A stretch of DNA of 10,722 nt from positions 1-10,722 of the forward strand of contig JAGHBW010000151.1 of assembly GCA_021160765.1 (NCBI GenBank), written 5' to 3'. This document shows, in pieces, positions 7,869 through 10,722 of this stretch. The stretch is from Thermoplasmata archaeon. Lineage in GTDB: Archaea > Thermoplasmatota > Penumbrarchaeia > Penumbrarchaeales > EX4484-36. The first letter of the stretch is position 1, and each line of letters starts with the position of its first letter. The position numbers and the translations under genes were made by a program. The notes below the pieces were generated by a model, which saw only the letters and a list, made by a program, of their open reading frames with translations, searched no databases and had not been told where the DNA came from.

Positions 7869-9866
7869 TCAGTGGATGGGGGCACCCGGTTCAATCTCCT
7901 TGTCCGGCTGAAGAATGGACACCACACCCTTATCGTTCTCGGCAGCCAGAAGCGTGCCCTCCGAGATCTCACCCCTCAACTTCGCCGGTTTCAGGTTCTT
8001 GATTATAACAATAAGCTTACCTTCAAGTTCTTCGGGAGTATATATCCCCTTAAGACCCGCAACGATCTGCCTGACCTCCTCCCCTATGTCCACCTTGAGC
8101 AGATAGAGTTTGTCTGCCTTTGGGTGGTCCTTCACCTCTAGAACCTTGCCCACCACCAGCCCCATCCTCAGAAACTCCTCCACGGTTACGTACTCCTTCT
8201 CTTCCATCTCCTTCACCTCTCTTTCCTCCACCTTCTCAAAGGGTTCAATCTTACTGAAGGGCGGGGGGGTCTTCCTGAGAACCCTCCCCTCCTCAACCCC
8301 TCCAAGAGCATCCTCCCAATGAGACTCCTGGATCCCCTTCCCGGTAAGCTCCCTCCACATCTCAGACGTCTTGAAGGGTACAAATGGATGGAGCATCATA
8401 AGAAGTCCCTTCACAACCTGCAGGGAGACGTTAAGAACCGTTCCACACCTCTCCCTCTCCCCTTTAATGAGTTTCCACGGCTCTTGAGAAGAGAAATACC
8501 TGTTGGCCTCATGGGAGAGCTCCAGTGCCCTTTTCAGCGCTTCCTTGAAACGGAAGCCATCAAGCAGATCTCCCACATCCCTGAAACTCCTCTCAAGGTG
8601 GGAGAGCATCTCCCTGTCTGCATCAGTAAGCTCCCCTAACCCTGGCACCTCCCCGAACCTGGTAGCTGTGAAGCTCAGAGCCCTGTGGATGAAATTCCCC
8701 ACGTTTCCTACAAGCTCAGTGTTCACCACCTGAACGAACTCCTCCATGTCAAAGGTGGCATCCCTGTTCTCAGGCATTATATAAGAGAGATAGAAGCGCA
8801 CGTTGTCAGCGGAGTACCTCTCAAGGAAGTCGTCAAGCCAGAGAGCGTGCCCTCTTGACTTGGAGAACTGCTCTCCTCCCAGCTTCAGGTATTCGTTTGC
8901 GGGAACGTCATCGGGAAGATGGTATTGTTCAGAATAACCCATGAGCATGGCAGGCCAGATGATCGTGTGGAAGGGTATGTTGTCCTTGGCCAGGAAATAG
9001 ACGTGCCTTGTATTTTCATCCAGCCAGAACCTCTTCCACGCCTCCTTATCCCCAGTCTCCTCCGCCCACTGAAGTGAGGCGGAGAGGTAGCCGCATACAG
9101 CATCAAACCAGACGTATATCCTTTTATCCTCGTACCCATCAACGGGTATTGGAACCCCCCAGGTTATATCTCTGGTTATGGGCCTGTCCTTTAACCCCTC
9201 TTTGAGCCAGTTCATGGTTAGGTTGAGGGTGTTCGCCCTCCAGTTCCTCTTCCCGGAGACCCACTCCCGAAGCCTCCCCTCAAAAGCTGAGAGCTTGAGG
9301 TAAAAGTGTTCCGTCTCCCTGAATTCAGGCGTTGAGGAACATATCTTGCACTTTATATCAATAAGGTCCTTGGGGTCCAGCGTCCTGCCACAGTTGTCAC
9401 ATTGATCCCCCCGGGCTTTGGGGTAGCCGCAGTAAGGGCACGTTCCCTCCACATACCTGTCCGGAAGGAACCTCTTGCACTTGGGACAGTAGGGGGATTC
9501 CATACTTTTCCTGTAAATGAATCCCTTGTTGAGAAGAGTCAGGAAGATGTCCTGAACTACCCTGAAGTGGCCCTCCCTGTGGGTCTTTGTGTAGAGGTCA
9601 AAGGAGATCCCAAGCCTCCTCAAGGACTCAGCGTTCCTCCTGTGATATCTCTCCGCTATCTCCTCAGGTGTGGTGCCCTCCTCCTCAGCGTGCAGTGTTA
9701 TGGGTGTGCCGTGCTGGTCAGATCCTGAGACCATCAGAACCTCCTCCCCCCTCAGCCTCATGTATCTGGCGTATATGTCTGCGGGGAGGTAGCACCCTGC
9801 TATGTGCCCCAGATGGAGAGGGCCATTGGCATAGGGCCAGGCAACACCAATGAACGTACGGCTCAT
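7869..9866 (-). CDS. metG: Methionyl-tRNA synthetase with fused C-terminal tRNA-binding domain
   Basis: 665 residues. Cytoplasmic class I enzyme that charges tRNA-Met with methionine. The Rossmann core opens with AWPYANGPLHLGH, the HIGH-type motif being HLGH (18-21). The connective domain has four Cys-x-x-Cys knuckles (127/130, 143/146, 156/159, 173/176), matching the archaeal and E. coli group that binds two zinc ions. The KMSKS-type motif is FSKSRG from 334. An alpha-helical anticodon-binding domain fills about 380-510. Residues about 558-665 form a Trbp111/EMAP-like tRNA-binding OB domain (GLVVGKVLEVKDHPKADKLY), joined by an acidic linker and lacking in synthetases where it is a separate protein. 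Three starts compete: TTG 9878, ATG 9875 and ATG 9866. I prefer 9866 because the TATA box is about 27 nt upstream and the HIGH motif then sits at the usual distance from the N-terminus. No lesion seen. Confidence 0.95.
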   Translation of the reverse strand: MSRTFIGVAWPYANGPLHLGHIAGCYLPADIYARYMRLRGEEVLMVSGSDQHGTPITLHAEEEGTTPEEIAERYHRRNAESLRRLGISFDLYTKTHREGHFRVVQDIFLTLLNKGFIYRKSMESPYCPKCKRFLPDRYVEGTCPYCGYPKARGDQCDNCGRTLDPKDLIDIKCKICSSTPEFRETEHFYLKLSAFEGRLREWVSGKRNWRANTLNLTMNWLKEGLKDRPITRDITWGVPIPVDGYEDKRIYVWFDAVCGYLSASLQWAEETGDKEAWKRFWLDENTRHVYFLAKDNIPFHTIIWPAMLMGYSEQYHLPDDVPANEYLKLGGEQFSKSRGHALWLDDFLERYSADNVRFYLSYIMPENRDATFDMEEFVQVVNTELVGNVGNFIHRALSFTATRFGEVPGLGELTDADREMLSHLERSFRDVGDLLDGFRFKEALKRALELSHEANRYFSSQEPWKLIKGERERCGTVLNVSLQVVKGLLMMLHPFVPFKTSEMWRELTGKGIQESHWEDALGGVEEGRVLRKTPPPFSKIEPFEKVEEREVKEMEEKEYVTVEEFLRMGLVVGKVLEVKDHPKADKLYLLKVDIGEEVRQIVAGLKGIYTPEELEGKLIVIIKNLKPAKLRGEISEGTLLAAENDKGVVSILQPDKEIEPGAPIH

Positions 9867-9886
9867 CCCTCTCATCAATATTGAAG

Positions 9887-9898
9887 TTAAATTTAAAA
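9887..9898 (-). promoter_or_regulatory. TATA box of metG
   Basis: TTTTAAATTTAA on the minus strand is centred 26-27 nt before the ATG at 9866. This is the leaderless geometry also seen for the surface gene at 6417. The purine-rich GAGAGGG touches the ATG with no spacing, so it is unlikely to act as a Shine-Dalgarno site. Confidence 0.6.
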
Positions 9899-9913
9899 CT
9901 TCTTAAAGGAGCA

Positions 9914-9943
9914 ACCCACCCCATTATCCCCCGGGGGGTGGGT
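9914..9943. repeat. Perfect 9-bp inverted repeat upstream of the metG promoter
   Basis: acccacccc (9914-9922) and ggggtgggt (9935-9943) are perfect inverses around a 12-nt loop. The repeat sits about 16 bp upstream of the metG TATA box. It could be an operator, or an RNA hairpin at the 3' end of the RPA-family transcript, followed on the minus strand by TTGCTCCTTTAAG. The sequence does not decide between these. Confidence 0.6.
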
Positions 9944-9956
9944 GTAAAGGGGACTC

Positions 9957-9978
9957 TCTTCCGTCAATCTTCCGTCAA
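9957..9978. repeat. Perfect 11-bp tandem repeat in the metG upstream region
   Basis: tcttccgtcaa occurs twice with no spacer. A TATA-like catatatg follows at once (9978-9985). One helical turn per unit would put two sites on the same face of the DNA, which suits tandem binding of a regulator. The function is unknown. Confidence 0.65.
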
Positions 9979-10040
9979 CATATATGTCCGGGTTACCCTA
10001 AGAAGCGCTGATAAAGTTGGAAACCCAGGTTGTCCTCACA

Positions 10041-10055
10041 AAAGCCGTGGGGGCT
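10041..10055 (-). terminator. Weak candidate terminator after the RPA-family gene
   Basis: On the minus strand, six bases after the TGA stop, AGCC-CCCAC-GGCT forms a 4-bp stem followed by TTT. The stem is short and archaea often terminate on T-tracts alone, so this is tentative. Confidence 0.2.
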
Positions 10056-10061
10056 GTAAGC

Positions 10062-10722
10062 TCATACGATCTTGTAAATCCCCAAGGTCGGCTCGTAGAT
10101 CACACCCTTCTCAAGGAGAGACCTTATCGCCTCCATGACGTTTTCAAAACTTAGCTCTCTAGACCTTACATATGCCTGTAGGTCCTCCGCCCTCACCCCC
10201 TCCTGCCCGCTCAGCTCCTTCAGCATCTCCAGAACGAATATTTCGTTGGGGTCAAGCTCCCCCTCCTCCCTCTCCTCTTCAACCCTCTCCACCTCCCCCT
10301 TCAGCCATTTAAGCGCCCTTCTCAGAGTGTTCGCCCAAACCTCCCTATCCAGGCGAGAGTAGAGTTCTGAAACAGTCTCCCTCCACTCCTCCTCAACGCC
10401 TGGCGGAAGCTCACCCTTCCTGAGATGTGCATCTCTCCTGAGAAGCGATAGGAGGGCCATTGCAGGAAATAACCTCTCCTCCACCTCATCCACCTTCCTC
10501 ATCTCCACAGCTCTTAATGAGAGAATCCTCCTTCCGCCAGAGCCCACAAATGAGCGGACGGAAGCAATAACCCTGACCCTCTCCCCATGGGCGAGCGCTT
10601 TAATCCTGTCGTAGAGGTCATCCTGGTACCTGTCAGCGTAAACGCTCACATCTCCTGTCGGATCCCTCAGTGTGAGCTTCATGTACCCCCCACCCTCACC
10701 ACCCACATCCCCAACAAAAACC
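10062..10722 (-). CDS. RPA-family OB-fold protein with C-terminal winged helix, COG3390-like (N-terminus cut by window edge)
   Basis: 219 residues are visible and the frame stays open to the right edge, so the GTG at 10706 and the ATG at 10682 are internal codons, not starts. Visible residues 1-75 read as an OB fold: Val-Phe-Val-Gly-Asp-Val strand, a Gly-rich turn, KLTLRDPTGDVSVYA, then a Tyr-Gln and a V-R-V-I-A strand. Asp-Pro-Thr-Gly followed by a strand and Tyr-Gln is characteristic of euryarchaeal RPA-associated proteins, which work with replication protein A on single-stranded DNA. A charged helical linker (about 80-155) leads to a winged-helix-like end (about 156-219, PNEIFVLEMLKEL, ending GIYKIV), as in RPA32-type proteins that use it for partner binding. 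The stop at 10062 lies 195 bp before metG. The subfamily is inferred from motifs only; a generic tRNA/ssDNA-binding OB protein is the alternative. Confidence 0.72.
   Translation of the reverse strand, partial: VFVGDVGGEGGGYMKLTLRDPTGDVSVYADRYQDDLYDRIKALAHGERVRVIASVRSFVGSGGRRILSLRAVEMRKVDEVEERLFPAMALLSLLRRDAHLRKGELPPGVEEEWRETVSELYSRLDREVWANTLRRALKWLKGEVERVEEEREEGELDPNEIFVLEMLKELSGQEGVRAEDLQAYVRSRELSFENVMEAIRSLLEKGVIYEPTLGIYKIV

Noticed and set aside
9944..10061. Possible tRNA or small RNA gene in the intergenic stretch
   Set aside because: I could not fold a cloverleaf or find tRNA T-arm or box A/B signals, and no C/D box pair was clear.
9881..10138. 85-codon plus-strand frame across the metG upstream region
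   Set aside because: It overlaps the metG promoter and the end of the RPA-family gene, with no family resemblance; an out-of-frame product.
1..10722. CRISPR arrays, insertion sequences, integrase or attachment sites
   Set aside because: No regularly spaced repeats, transposase motifs or terminal inverted repeats were seen.

Overview
The window looks archaeal and most likely euryarchaeal. It carries a proteasome-activating nucleotidase (PAN), an archaeal-type methionyl-tRNA synthetase with four zinc knuckles, and a protein resembling the euryarchaeal RPA-associated OB-fold family (COG3390). It also carries two very large secreted, membrane-anchored surface proteins, and the promoters have TATA-like boxes. 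Arginine is mostly coded by AGG/AGA and the coding strands are purine-rich. A relative of the Thermoplasmatota would fit the modular surface proteins with a Ca-binding aspartate-rich stalk and a C-terminal membrane anchor, but the lineage is an inference that I could not test.

Layout: (1) 1-3367, minus strand: a giant surface protein of at least 1122 residues, cut at its C-terminus by the left edge of the window. (2) 3481-6417, minus: a second surface protein of 978 residues with an N-terminal beta-propeller. It lies 113 bp upstream of the first and in the same direction. (3) 6418-6541: a 124-bp divergent promoter region. (4) 6542-7819, plus: PAN. (5) A 49-bp convergent gap, then metG on the minus strand (7869-9866). 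(6) 9867-10061: an intergenic stretch with the metG TATA box, a perfect 9-bp inverted repeat and a perfect 11-bp tandem repeat. (7) 10062-10722, minus: the RPA-family protein, cut at its N-terminus by the right edge.

The genes split into housekeeping functions (protein turnover, translation, single-stranded-DNA handling) and a two-gene cell-surface cluster. The two surface proteins share a plan: signal peptide, beta-rich ectodomains, aspartate-rich thrombospondin-3-like stalk, one membrane helix. They differ at both ends. One starts with a propeller and has a tail of about ten residues. The other starts with a nidogen-like beta domain and has a cytoplasmic tail of at least 149 residues, rich in Pro, Glu and Gln, running into poly-proline. 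This pair is the least ordinary part of the window. No mobile element, CRISPR array, rRNA or tRNA was seen.
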